A stretch of DNA of 24,070 bases from JAUIAI01 sp049680625 (lineage in GTDB: Bacteria; Pseudomonadota; Gammaproteobacteria; Burkholderiales; Burkholderiaceae_E). Below the pieces are notes generated by a model. That model made no database searches and was not told the origin of the DNA. It worked only from the letters and a program-made list of their open reading frames with translations. The translations under genes were made by a program, and so were the position numbers. The stretch covers positions 1 to 24,070 of the forward strand of contig JBAUID010000068.1 in NCBI GenBank assembly GCA_049680625.1, given 5' to 3'. The number at the start of each line of letters is the position of its first letter. Position 1 is the first letter of the stretch. Of this stretch, positions 16,653 through 22,444 are shown in pieces.

Positions 16653-17650
16653 GCACTACTCTCGAACTTGCCGCTGCCAACCTGTTGTCACCCATTATTC
16701 TGTCGTTTGTGCTCGGGGTCTGCGCAGCGCTTGCCCGTTCTGATTTGTCGATTCCAGAATCAATAGCCAAGGGATTGTCGATTTACCTGTTGTTTGCCAT
16801 CGGATTCAAGGGTGGGGTTGGGGTTGCCGCCCATGGCTTTGATACAACGCTGATCGCAACCCTGGTAGCCGGCTTTGTGTTGTCAGCCGGCTTACCCTTC
16901 GTTGCCTATTCCATGCTGAAGCTGCTCAGCCGGTTGGACCGAACCAATATGGCAGCGGTGGCGGCGCACTATGGGTCGATCTCAATTGTTACTTTTGTGG
17001 CGGCAAGTTCTGTTCTGCAGAATCAGGGTATCAGTGCCGAGGGTTATATGGTTGCGGTGGCCGCCGTAATGGAGGGGCCGGCGATCATTTCCGCCCTCTG
17101 GTTGTTATCGCGTGGCAATGCACAGGCTCAACATGTGGCAGGCCAGGAGCCGCGGCGTATGGACGCGGATCTGTGGCGCGAAATACTGCTTAACAGCTCG
17201 ATCGTCCTGCTGATCGGTGCTTTTCTGATCGGCCTGGTCACCGGTGAGAAGGGAATGCAGGAAATCGAATCTTTCATCGTGACGCCGTTTAAAGGGGTGT
17301 TGTGTTTGTTCCTTCTGGATATGGGTCTGCTGGCCGGCCGCGGGCTGCGCAACACCCGCGGAAAACTCAGTTTCGGCCTGCTGGTTTTTGGCATGCTGAT
17401 GCCCGTTATTGGCAGTCTTGTCGGTTTAATATCGGCAATGGCCATTGGTTTGTCGGTTGGCGGTGCAATGTTGCTGATGGTGCTTGCAGCGTCAGCCTCA
17501 TATATTGCTGTACCGGCGGCAATGCGGGTGGCGTTGCCTGAGGCCGACCCAGGCATTTACCTGACCTTATCGCTCGGCGTGACCTTTCCGTTTAATCTGA
17601 CCATTGGCATTCCCCTGTACCTTGCGCTTGCCAATGCCTTTCTGGGGTAG
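16649..17650 (+). CDS. sbtA: SbtA-type sodium-dependent bicarbonate transporter
   Basis: The 333-residue product is almost entirely hydrophobic, with about ten membrane segments in two repeats. It matches the SbtA family of sodium-dependent bicarbonate permeases: NLLSPIILSFVLGVCAALARSDL at the start, IYLLFAIGFKGGVGV, AHYGSISIVTFVAA, VMEGPAIISALWLL and the late LSLGVTFPFNLTIGIPLYLAL. SbtA was characterised in cyanobacteria, where it feeds carbon fixation, but homologues occur widely in heterotrophs. It follows the HAD gene with an ATGA overlap and is followed after 3 bases by an SbtB-like PII protein, the usual partner. No RuBisCO or carboxysome gene is in the window, so supply of anaplerotic carboxylation or pH control are alternatives. 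Confidence 0.88.
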   Translation: MSTTLELAAANLLSPIILSFVLGVCAALARSDLSIPESIAKGLSIYLLFAIGFKGGVGVAAHGFDTTLIATLVAGFVLSAGLPFVAYSMLKLLSRLDRTNMAAVAAHYGSISIVTFVAASSVLQNQGISAEGYMVAVAAVMEGPAIISALWLLSRGNAQAQHVAGQEPRRMDADLWREILLNSSIVLLIGAFLIGLVTGEKGMQEIESFIVTPFKGVLCLFLLDMGLLAGRGLRNTRGKLSFGLLVFGMLMPVIGSLVGLISAMAIGLSVGGAMLLMVLAASASYIAVPAAMRVALPEADPGIYLTLSLGVTFPFNLTIGIPLYLALANAFLG

Positions 17651-17653
17651 TTG

Positions 17654-17965
17654 ATGGAAACACACAAAGCCAAACGCGTTGAAATCACCATCGAAGCGCC
17701 GGTTCAAAACCGGCTAACCCAGGCCTTGCTGGACGCGGACATAAACGGTTTCACCATCATGCCGGTAATTGGCGGATCTGGCCGCTCGGGCCTTTGGAGC
17801 CAGGACGGGCAGATTTCGCGGGCCAGCGGCATGATCCAGGTGATCTGCATCGTCCGCCCCGAAAAACTGGATGGTCTGCTAGAAGCCGCGTTCGCCGTTG
17901 TTGATCGGCATATTGGTGTTGTCTGTGTCACTGACTGCGAAGTGCTGCGGGTCGAGCGGTTTTAG
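17654..17965 (+). CDS. sbtB: SbtB-like PII signal protein
   Basis: This 103-residue protein has the PII-like alternation of strands and helices (RVEITIEAPVQNRLTQALLDADINGF, then VIGGSGRSGLWSQDGQIS as the T-loop, then IQVICIVRPEKLDGLLEAAFAVVD). Cyanobacterial SbtB binds adenine nucleotides including cAMP and AMP and gates SbtA. The gene starts at ATG 17654, 3 bases after the sbtA stop, with GGGGT as the ribosome site; a TTG at 17651 is directly before it. The protein ends CEVLRVERF and has no C-terminal CGPxGC motif, the redox-sensitive loop of many cyanobacterial SbtBs, so that control is probably absent. Position next to SbtA makes the assignment solid. Confidence 0.86.
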   Translation: METHKAKRVEITIEAPVQNRLTQALLDADINGFTIMPVIGGSGRSGLWSQDGQISRASGMIQVICIVRPEKLDGLLEAAFAVVDRHIGVVCVTDCEVLRVERF

Positions 17966-17992
17966 GCATTTGGTATCTGGCACTTATCGAAC

Positions 17993-18033
17993 AGCCTTTG
18001 ATAAGGCTTAAATTACAACGCCGTTTAAAGGCT
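17993..18033 (+). promoter_or_regulatory. mutually exclusive hairpins ahead of queC
   Basis: AGCCTTT (17993-17999) can pair with AAGGCT (18003-18008), a 6-base stem with a TGAT loop, or with AAAGGCT (18027-18033), a 7-base stem. The two pairings exclude each other. No run of T follows either stem, so a classical terminator or attenuator is not shown. The site lies 28-68 bases after sbtB and 49-89 bases before queC. It does not match preQ1 riboswitch classes that I can recognise. Confidence 0.3.
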
Positions 18034-18081
18034 GGCTTCAACAGGGTTTGATTACGGTCAGACAATTCAGGTAACCAGAAC

Positions 18082-18795
18082 ATGACTTCAATATTCACCG
18101 GCCGCCCGGCAATTGTCCTACTCAGCGGCGGCCTGGACTCGTCCACCGTCCTGGCCATCGCCAGCGAACGACACTTCGAACCCTACGCGTTGAGCTTTCG
18201 TTATGGGCAACGCCACATACAAGAGCTGCAAGCCGCCGAAGCCGTCGTCCGTGCACAAGGGGTTGCCAAACACGTCGTAGCGCAAATAGACCTGAGAGAA
18301 TTTGGTGGCTCTGCCCTGACTGCGGATATTGACGTTCCCAAAGGCCGGGCCGCTGACGAATTGGCCAACGGTATCCCCATCACCTACGTGCCGGCACGTA
18401 ACACCGTCTTCTTAAGCTTTGCCCTGGCCTGGGCGGAAACCCTTGGGGCATCCGACATTTTCATCGGCGTGAACGCCCTCGATTACTCAGGCTACCCGGA
18501 CTGCCGTCCCGAATACATTGCCGCCTACGAGCAAATGGCCAACCTGGCCACCAAAGCGGGGGTTGAAGGCACGCAAAAGTTAAAAATCCATGCACCGCTG
18601 ATGCAGATGACCAAAGCGCAAATTGTTCAAGAAGGCTTGCGCCTCGGGGTGGATTTTTCGCAGACCAGCAGTTGTTACGACCCCGGTGAAGACGGGCGTC
18701 CTTGCGGCGCATGCGATTCGTGTGCGTTGCGCGCGAAGGGTTTTGCACAAGCCGGGGTTAAAGACCCGTTGTATGTGCGTTTTGGGATGGCTTAG
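18082..18795 (+). CDS. queC: 7-cyano-7-deazaguanine synthase QueC
   Basis: QueC makes preQ0 from 7-carboxy-7-deazaguanine, ammonia and ATP, the step that leads to queuosine in tRNA. The 237-residue product has the ATP pyrophosphatase loop LLSGGLDSST (13-22), YVPARNTVFLSFALAWAE (102-119), GVNALDYSGYPDCRPEY (129-145), and the zinc site C198, C208, C211 and C214 in SSCYDPGEDGRPCGACDSC. Length is normal for the family. ATG 18082 is preceded only by a weak GG-type ribosome site. No other queuosine gene is in the window. It is separated from sbtB by 116 bases and probably has its own promoter. Confidence 0.97.
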   Translation: MTSIFTGRPAIVLLSGGLDSSTVLAIASERHFEPYALSFRYGQRHIQELQAAEAVVRAQGVAKHVVAQIDLREFGGSALTADIDVPKGRAADELANGIPITYVPARNTVFLSFALAWAETLGASDIFIGVNALDYSGYPDCRPEYIAAYEQMANLATKAGVEGTQKLKIHAPLMQMTKAQIVQEGLRLGVDFSQTSSCYDPGEDGRPCGACDSCALRAKGFAQAGVKDPLYVRFGMA

Positions 18796-18808
18796 CTGTC
18801 CCTGTGTT

Positions 18809-18991
18809 TTATGCCCAACGCTGGATCGCGGCATCAGAATCGGTCGGCCCGGTATTAAAAGCAATGCGAGCCTGCGGCGCATGCTCATGCACAACATTGA
18901 CGAGCGTTTCAAACACCAGGAAGTGGTCATCGTCTTTTCGGACACCGGCACCAATCAACACGACATCACTAGGGATGTCTGTTGATGGCAA
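18809..18991 (-). pseudogene. C-terminal remnant of a small conserved protein
   Basis: Sixty codons on the minus strand encode a well-formed, conserved-looking sequence with DVVLIGAGVRKDDDHFLVFE, TLVNVVHEHAPQARIAFNTG and DSDAAIQRW, then TAA at 18811-18809. From memory, this resembles the C-terminal half of a roughly 100-residue uncharacterised proteobacterial protein of the pattern VLIGAGVR...FNT.P.D...A.QRW. The expected N-terminal half is missing: the frame is closed by TAG at 19006-19004, and only a TTG (18991) could start it. It lies between queC (opposite strand) and a MarR gene. It is read as a truncated relic; a short functional gene is less likely. The rest of the 300-base gap holds nothing else coding. 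Confidence 0.5.
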
Positions 18992-19033
18992 CCCGCGTAT
19001 CAGCTATTGTCTTGGCCTCTAATTTCTTCTCAT

Positions 19034-19060
19034 TTGCAGACTTCAAGTTGCAGACCGCAA
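19034..19060. promoter_or_regulatory. direct repeat ahead of the first MarR gene
   Basis: TTGCAGAC occurs at 19034-19041 and again at 19048-19055, 14 bases apart. The second copy also forms an inverted repeat, TTGC (19048-19051) with GCAA (19057-19060). The site is 35-60 bases ahead of the MarR ATG, where an autoregulatory operator could lie. Evidence is repetition and position only. Confidence 0.3.
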
Positions 19061-19094
19061 ATTATTTACACATAAACAGCATCAAGTAATTTAC

Positions 19095-19595
19095 ATGGCA
19101 ACGAAAACTCCTGTGTCACCGCGAGCGTCGCGATCTGTGCGACCGCCAAAATCCATTGGCCGACAATTGAATTTCACAACCGGACGCATGAATGCTTTGT
19201 GCCAGCAAGTGCTGGAACCCCATGGCCTTTCACTGCCGCAGTGGGTGATCTTGTCGTGCCTGTGGCGTGATGGCGAGCTAACCGTTGGCGCCCTGGCCGA
19301 GATGGTTGGCACTGGTTTGCCGGCAACGTCCCGCATCATCGACCGCATGGCAGATCGCGGCCTGATCATAAGGCGGCGCGACGATACCGATGGCCGGATT
19401 ACACTTGTGGCGGCAACCGACAAAGCGCGTGAACTGGAGCACCTCGCCAACTTCTACGAGACAATTAACACAAACCTGTTTGCCGGCTTCAGCGCCAGAG
19501 AGCGCGAACAGACTTTTGACTTGTTGCGACGTATGGAGCTGAACGCCAGGAAGGCGATCGAATCGTTATCCGAACAAGCGCTCGAACAAAATTAG
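19095..19595 (+). CDS. MarR-family transcriptional regulator
   Basis: The 166-residue product is a winged-helix regulator of the MarR family. After a basic N-terminal tail (about 25 residues) come the dimerisation helix, the recognition region LTVGALAEMVGTGLPATSRIIDRMADRGLI (about 56-85), and the wing RRRDDTDGRITLVAATDKARE. MarR proteins are dimers that usually repress nearby genes until a small phenolic or oxidising signal binds or oxidises them. The facing neighbour is msrA, convergent with it, so a divergent target is not evident. ATG 19095 has no clear ribosome site. The ligand is unknown. Confidence 0.9.
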   Translation: MATKTPVSPRASRSVRPPKSIGRQLNFTTGRMNALCQQVLEPHGLSLPQWVILSCLWRDGELTVGALAEMVGTGLPATSRIIDRMADRGLIIRRRDDTDGRITLVAATDKARELEHLANFYETINTNLFAGFSAREREQTFDLLRRMELNARKAIESLSEQALEQN

Positions 19596-19604
19596 TTTCT
19601 AATA

Positions 19605-19628
19605 TTAACGACCGCAGCTTAACGACCG
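19605..19628. repeat. tandem 10-base repeat between marR and msrA
   Basis: TTAACGACCG is present at 19605-19614 and at 19619-19628, a 14-base period, inside the 50-base convergent gap after the MarR stop. A third weaker match (CTTAACCGCCGG) follows at about 19645, over the end of msrA. Meaning unknown; possibly local slippage. Confidence 0.35.
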
Positions 19629-19645
19629 AGACTACCCACTGAAGC

Positions 19646-20347
19646 TTAACCGCCGGCCAGATCACCCCATAACTCTTTAAGCCGCGCATCCCGCCCGCAG
19701 CCATTGCGGTAAAAGCTATATCGGATTGGGTTTTTCTTGTAGTAATCCTGGTGATAGTCTTCAGCCGGATAAAAAGTTGTCGCGTCAACAATCTCCACCA
19801 CAATTGGGTCGGCAAACGGCTTGGATTTCATTAACGCGTCACGCGAGGCTTCGGCGGCCGCACGCTGGCTGGCACTATGCGGATAAATGCCCGGCCGGTA
19901 CTGAGTACCCCGGTCACAAAACTGGCGGTCGTTCTGGGTTGGGTCAATATTCACCCAAAAAACTTCCAGCAGCTTCTCGTAACTAACCCGCTTGGGGTCG
20001 TAAACAATTTCAACCGCTTCGGTATGGCCGGTTGAGCCCGCCGACACTTCGCGGTAAGTGGGCTTGGCCGTATTGCCCGAGGTATAGCCAGAGGTTGTCG
20101 AAATCACGCCGTCGAGTTTGTCGTAGGGCGGCTCCATGCACCAAAAGCAGCCGCCAGCCAGTATTGCGCGTTCATGACCTGGGGCAATAGTGGCAACAGC
20201 AGCCTCTGGCGCGGAAGATTTTGACGTGGCAGAATCGGTGGCCTGCGCATCGGGAATAGCCGGGTCGGCGAGTAACAGCCAACCCACGGCAATCGCCACC
20301 AAAGCAAGCACTGTGGTCCGCAAAAACAAGCGAGTGGGCTTTTTCAT
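19646..20347 (-). CDS. msrA: peptide methionine sulfoxide reductase MsrA, membrane-anchored or secreted
   Basis: MsrA reduces methionine-S-sulfoxide in oxidised proteins. The catalytic motif GCFWCM places the active cysteine at 67, followed by EPPYDKLDGVISTTSGYTSG, the conserved HTEAVEIVYDP, QFCDRGTQYRPGIY, and near the end AEDYHQDYYKKNP and a further cysteine in YRNGCGRD, a candidate for regeneration. Ahead of the enzyme is a hydrophobic segment (LRTTVLALVAIAVGWLLLA, about 9-27) and a serine/alanine-rich linker, so the enzyme should work in the periplasm. A diverged partial copy of this gene lies about 1 kb away at 20850-21172. The gene is convergent with the MarR regulator. No msrB is in view. 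Confidence 0.96.
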   Translation of the reverse strand: MKKPTRLFLRTTVLALVAIAVGWLLLADPAIPDAQATDSATSKSSAPEAAVATIAPGHERAILAGGCFWCMEPPYDKLDGVISTTSGYTSGNTAKPTYREVSAGSTGHTEAVEIVYDPKRVSYEKLLEVFWVNIDPTQNDRQFCDRGTQYRPGIYPHSASQRAAAEASRDALMKSKPFADPIVVEIVDATTFYPAEDYHQDYYKKNPIRYSFYRNGCGRDARLKELWGDLAGG

Positions 20348-20485
20348 AGTCTTGGTGCTTCCGGGTTATTAGCGCTTCTGGTTCGTCGGATTTGATCCGG
20401 CTTCCTTACGCATGGTCAATGGGTTCGCATACCTCGCGCTTGCAGATCAGTGTCTGCGATAGATATCTCTTACATGATTCGAATG

Positions 20486-20722
20486 CTATGACTTGCCCCG
20501 AGACAATAAGTCGTTGATGACCGTTTCGAATGCGTAATCGGGCTCAGGCCCCCGCGCTTCAAGAACCAGCACATCATCTGCGTCTTCTGATAACGCCATC
20601 TTTACCGCATCGTTTACCAGGTAGGACATCGATTTTCCGGTTTCGGCCGCTTTTAGGTGAAGTGCACGGTACGACTCAGCATCGAAATCGATTGTGATTC
20701 GCTTACGGGCTTCGTTTGTCAT
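20486..20722 (-). CDS. ribbon-helix-helix antitoxin-like protein, no toxin partner
   Basis: The 78-residue product starts at ATG 20722-20720, chosen because GGAGG stands 8 bases before it. The N-terminal part, RKRITIDFDAESYRALHLKAAETGKSMSYLVNDAVKMAL, fits a ribbon-helix-helix DNA-binding fold. The rest (SEDADDVLVLEARGPEPDYAFETVINDLLSRGKS) resembles the toxin-binding tail of RelB/ParD-type antitoxins, which often end in a similar DL..RGK sequence. A RelE/ParE toxin would be expected within a few bases downstream, but the 138 bases between it and msrA hold no such gene. It is therefore an orphan antitoxin or a stand-alone regulator. Confidence 0.72.
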   Translation of the reverse strand: MTNEARKRITIDFDAESYRALHLKAAETGKSMSYLVNDAVKMALSEDADDVLVLEARGPEPDYAFETVINDLLSRGKS

Positions 20723-20849
20723 TAAGGGCCTCCTTGTGGGGCGTCCTTGATTGTCTTGCATTTTGACGTTATGGCTTCATAACGACAAGTGTCTGCACCA
20801 AGTTAAATTAAGCCAAGTAAGCCAAGCTTCAATTGGCCCTGGAATTGTC

Positions 20850-21172
20850 GGGTCAGCAAACGTCTTGGATTTCATTACCGCGTCACCCTAGCCCGGTCTA
20901 TTCACGAAGACCGGCCCTTGCTAAGAAAGGCCCTTGAAATGCGGATAGATCCATGTTTTTCACCTTTGCAGAGTGTCCAATGGCGGCCTACACGGTTTGG
21001 CGTCCAAATTGCGCTGCCATATTTGCCTCAACTCCTCGACAAGCCGGCCCCGGCTTGCCTGCGGCCGTCTCGACAAATCTGTCTCGCGCAATTTGACCGC
21101 CAATACCGTGTCCTACATGAATAGACCGGGCTAGGCCTCGGCGGCGGCAGGTCGGCTGGCAGTGTTCGAATA
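20850..21172 (-). pseudogene. decayed second msrA copy, split by a MITE-like insertion
   Basis: Two short blocks match neighbouring stretches of the intact msrA in the same order and frame. Block 20850-20886 matches 19806-19842 at 34 of 37 bases. Block 21134-21172 matches 19847-19885 at 30 of 39 bases with no gaps. Read on the minus strand they encode YSNTASRPAAAEA and, after the insertion, AVMKSKTFADP; msrA has YPHSASQRAAAEA and ALMKSKPFADP. No similarity to msrA is visible outside these blocks, so this is a fragment of about 27 codons. The second block is too diverged to be a recent copy, so the source may have been a paralogue. Confidence 0.72.
20887..21135. mobile_element. MITE-like element, 249 bp, 18-bp perfect terminal inverted repeats
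   Basis: The ends CCTAGCCCGGTCTATTCA (20887-20904) and its exact reverse complement (21118-21135) bound a stretch with no plausible transposase gene. Each end carries CTAG. If CTAG is counted once, the flanking msrA-like sequence rejoins with no gain or loss of length (GAG GCC TAG GGT GAC against GAA GCC TCG CGT GAC in msrA), so CTAG is probably a 4-base target duplication. Inside lie a subterminal stem, CCGGTCT (20893-20899) with AGACCGG (20908-20914), and a perfect palindrome, CAAGCCGG/CCGGCTTG (21040-21057). A full-length parent is not in the window. The family cannot be fixed; the CCTAG ends suggest an IS1380-type relative, as a guess. Confidence 0.78.
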
Positions 21173-21212
21173 GCAGATTCAATTTCCGTCGCGAAATCAA
21201 ATGGAGAACACC

Positions 21213-21386
21213 ATGGATACCGTATTCGAAAACTACAACACCGCAATTCTTTGTGCCGTACTCGTTGCCATACCGGCTATGCTCCAGTCCCTGGTTGGTG
21301 CTGGCCATAAAAACTGGTTTTTCCCTTATCTGAAGCACTTTTGGGTTCGCGGTTTCGACATCAACAGGTTTGCAAAGAACCAGTAA
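21213..21386 (+). CDS. small single-span membrane protein, unknown
   Basis: A 57-residue product from ATG 21213, which has GGAG 6 bases upstream (21203-21206). ATG 21201 is in frame but overlaps that site. It has one hydrophobic helix (AILCAVLVAIPAMLQSLVGA, about 10-29) and a basic, aromatic tail (GHKNWFFPYLKHFWVRGFDINRFAKNQ). I do not recognise the family. It lies 26 bases before a RidA-family gene on the same strand with good ribosome sites for both, so the two are probably co-transcribed. The MITE-like element ends about 78 bases upstream. Confidence 0.6.
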   Translation: MDTVFENYNTAILCAVLVAIPAMLQSLVGAGHKNWFFPYLKHFWVRGFDINRFAKNQ

Positions 21387-21412
21387 TCAATAGAAAGAGG
21401 AAAGAGGTTGCA

Positions 21413-21799
21413 ATGCCACGCAAACTAATCTCAGGCGGTTCCGCCTTCGAAGCAAGAATTGGCTACTCACGCGCCGTTGTCGACGGTGACTATGTGTTCG
21501 TATCAGGCACGACCGGGTACAACTACGAAACCATGTCGATATCCAGCGACGTCACTGCCCAGGCCGAGCAATGTTTTCAGAACATCGAAAACGCACTGAT
21601 CGAAGCCGGCACAAACCTGGATAACGCCGTGAGAGTGCACTACATATTTCCAGACCGAGCAGACTTCGAGCCGTGCTGGCCAATATTTAAAAAGTATCTC
21701 GGACGCGCCAAACCAGCGGCGACCATGTTTGTTGCTGACTTGCTCAGCGACGAAATGAAAGTGGAAATCGAAATCACCGCGTCGCTGCGCCAGGAATAG
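21413..21799 (+). CDS. RidA/YjgF/UK114-family protein
   Basis: The 128-residue product has the family pattern: FEARIGYSRAVVDGDYVFVSGTTGYN near the N-terminus, AQAEQCFQNIENALIEAGTNLDNAVRVHYIF in the middle, and AATMFVADLLSDEMKVEIEITASL at the end. RidA trimers deaminate reactive enamine or imine intermediates from amino acid metabolism. The C-terminal arginine seen in active RidA (usually in a P.R...EV pattern) is not found: the matching segment reads KPAATMFVADLL. This may therefore be a Rid-subfamily member with another activity. ATG 21413 has AGAGG upstream; a longer frame from 21341 has no support. Confidence 0.88.
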   Translation: MPRKLISGGSAFEARIGYSRAVVDGDYVFVSGTTGYNYETMSISSDVTAQAEQCFQNIENALIEAGTNLDNAVRVHYIFPDRADFEPCWPIFKKYLGRAKPAATMFVADLLSDEMKVEIEITASLRQE

Positions 21800-21927
21800 T
21801 GGGTACCAACAGGCGCTAATAGTTGCTGGGTGGCACCGGTATCGCCCGATATGCGCTGGTAGGCACCAATGAGAACCAATCGGCGCAGACCCAGTCAACG
21901 AGAAACGGTCTGACTCATCCTGGGTAA

Positions 21928-21974
21928 ATGCAAATTGCTTGCATAGTACTTGATCGATCAAGTATTATGCACCG
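21928..21974 (+). promoter_or_regulatory. palindromic operator and promoter of the second MarR gene
   Basis: TACTTGATCGATCAAGTA (21947-21964) is a perfect 18-base palindrome. Extended to 21941-21970 it pairs at 14 of 15 positions, with one mismatch (21946/21965). A second inverted repeat, ATGCAA/TTGCAT around ATTGC, occupies 21928-21944. The promoter fits inside: TTGCAT (21939-21944), 18 bases, TATTAT (21963-21968), predicting a start at about 21975, the MarR ATG itself. Repressor binding would cover the whole promoter. This is the textbook position of a MarR autoregulatory site, though the pairing of this protein with this site is inferred. Confidence 0.72.
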
Positions 21975-22412
21975 ATGAAACAAAACCAACTCGCCAACCA
22001 CACCGAAGCCACCGTCCTCCAGCTGTTGGAAACCGCCTCCATCCTGGAGCGCAGTTTGGACGGCGCATTGTCCAATACCCGAGGCATCAGCTTCAGCGAG
22101 TACCGATTGCTCAGGGCGCTAGCCAACGGCAATGCCGGCGGTTCCCCCCGCATCGACCTGGCCAAAGCCATTGGCCTAACCGCATCCGCCGTCACCCGGG
22201 CGCTAAAGCCGCTGGAAAAACTCGGCTACGTCACCACGCAGAAGTCGGAGCGCGATGCGCGGCAAAGCCGGGCAGTGATCACCACAGCCGGGAGAGAGTT
22301 GCTTGATGATGCCCAAGGGGTATTACGCGACATGCTGCGGCCGCTTGCGATTAACCGGCTTGGTCCGCAAGAAGTCGCAGATTTTCGTGATCGGCTGGGT
22401 GAGCTTCGGTGA
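21975..22412 (+). CDS. MarR-family transcriptional regulator, probably autoregulated
   Basis: A 145-residue MarR-family winged-helix protein. The N-terminal dimerisation helix is followed by the recognition region SPRIDLAKAIGLTASAVTRALKPLEKLGYV (about 57-86), the wing TTQKSERDARQSRAVITTAGRELLDDA, and a C-terminal dimerisation helix. ATG 21975 has no ribosome site and coincides with the predicted transcription start, so the message is probably leaderless. An almost perfect 30-base palindrome lies over its promoter. The Fic gene begins 30 bases after its stop, and the hairpin before Fic starts on the last base of the stop codon, so the two genes may share a transcript. Confidence 0.9.
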   Translation: MKQNQLANHTEATVLQLLETASILERSLDGALSNTRGISFSEYRLLRALANGNAGGSPRIDLAKAIGLTASAVTRALKPLEKLGYVTTQKSERDARQSRAVITTAGRELLDDAQGVLRDMLRPLAINRLGPQEVADFRDRLGELR

Positions 22413-22444
22413 TATGTCGATAGATTGGCAAAAAATCGACATAT
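22412..22444 (+). promoter_or_regulatory. inverted repeat covering the Fic start
   Basis: ATATGTCGAT (22412-22421) and ATCGACATAT (22435-22444) are perfect 10-base inverted arms with a 13-base spacer. The first arm begins on the last base of the MarR stop; the second ends inside the Fic ATG (22443-22445). As DNA it could be an operator for a regulator of fic. As RNA the stem would hide the start codon. No ribosome site other than the A-rich spacer is seen. Both readings are inference. Confidence 0.55.

Noticed and set aside
17965..18082. preQ1 riboswitch ahead of queC
   Set aside because: No preQ1-I C-rich pseudoknot with A-rich tail and no preQ1-II or -III layout could be found; only the alternating hairpin was kept.
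20918..21124. A 68-codon frame inside the MITE-like element, considered as a transposase remnant
   Set aside because: No DDE/DDD or other transposase motif is visible; the frame ends inside the right terminal repeat and is short enough to occur by chance.
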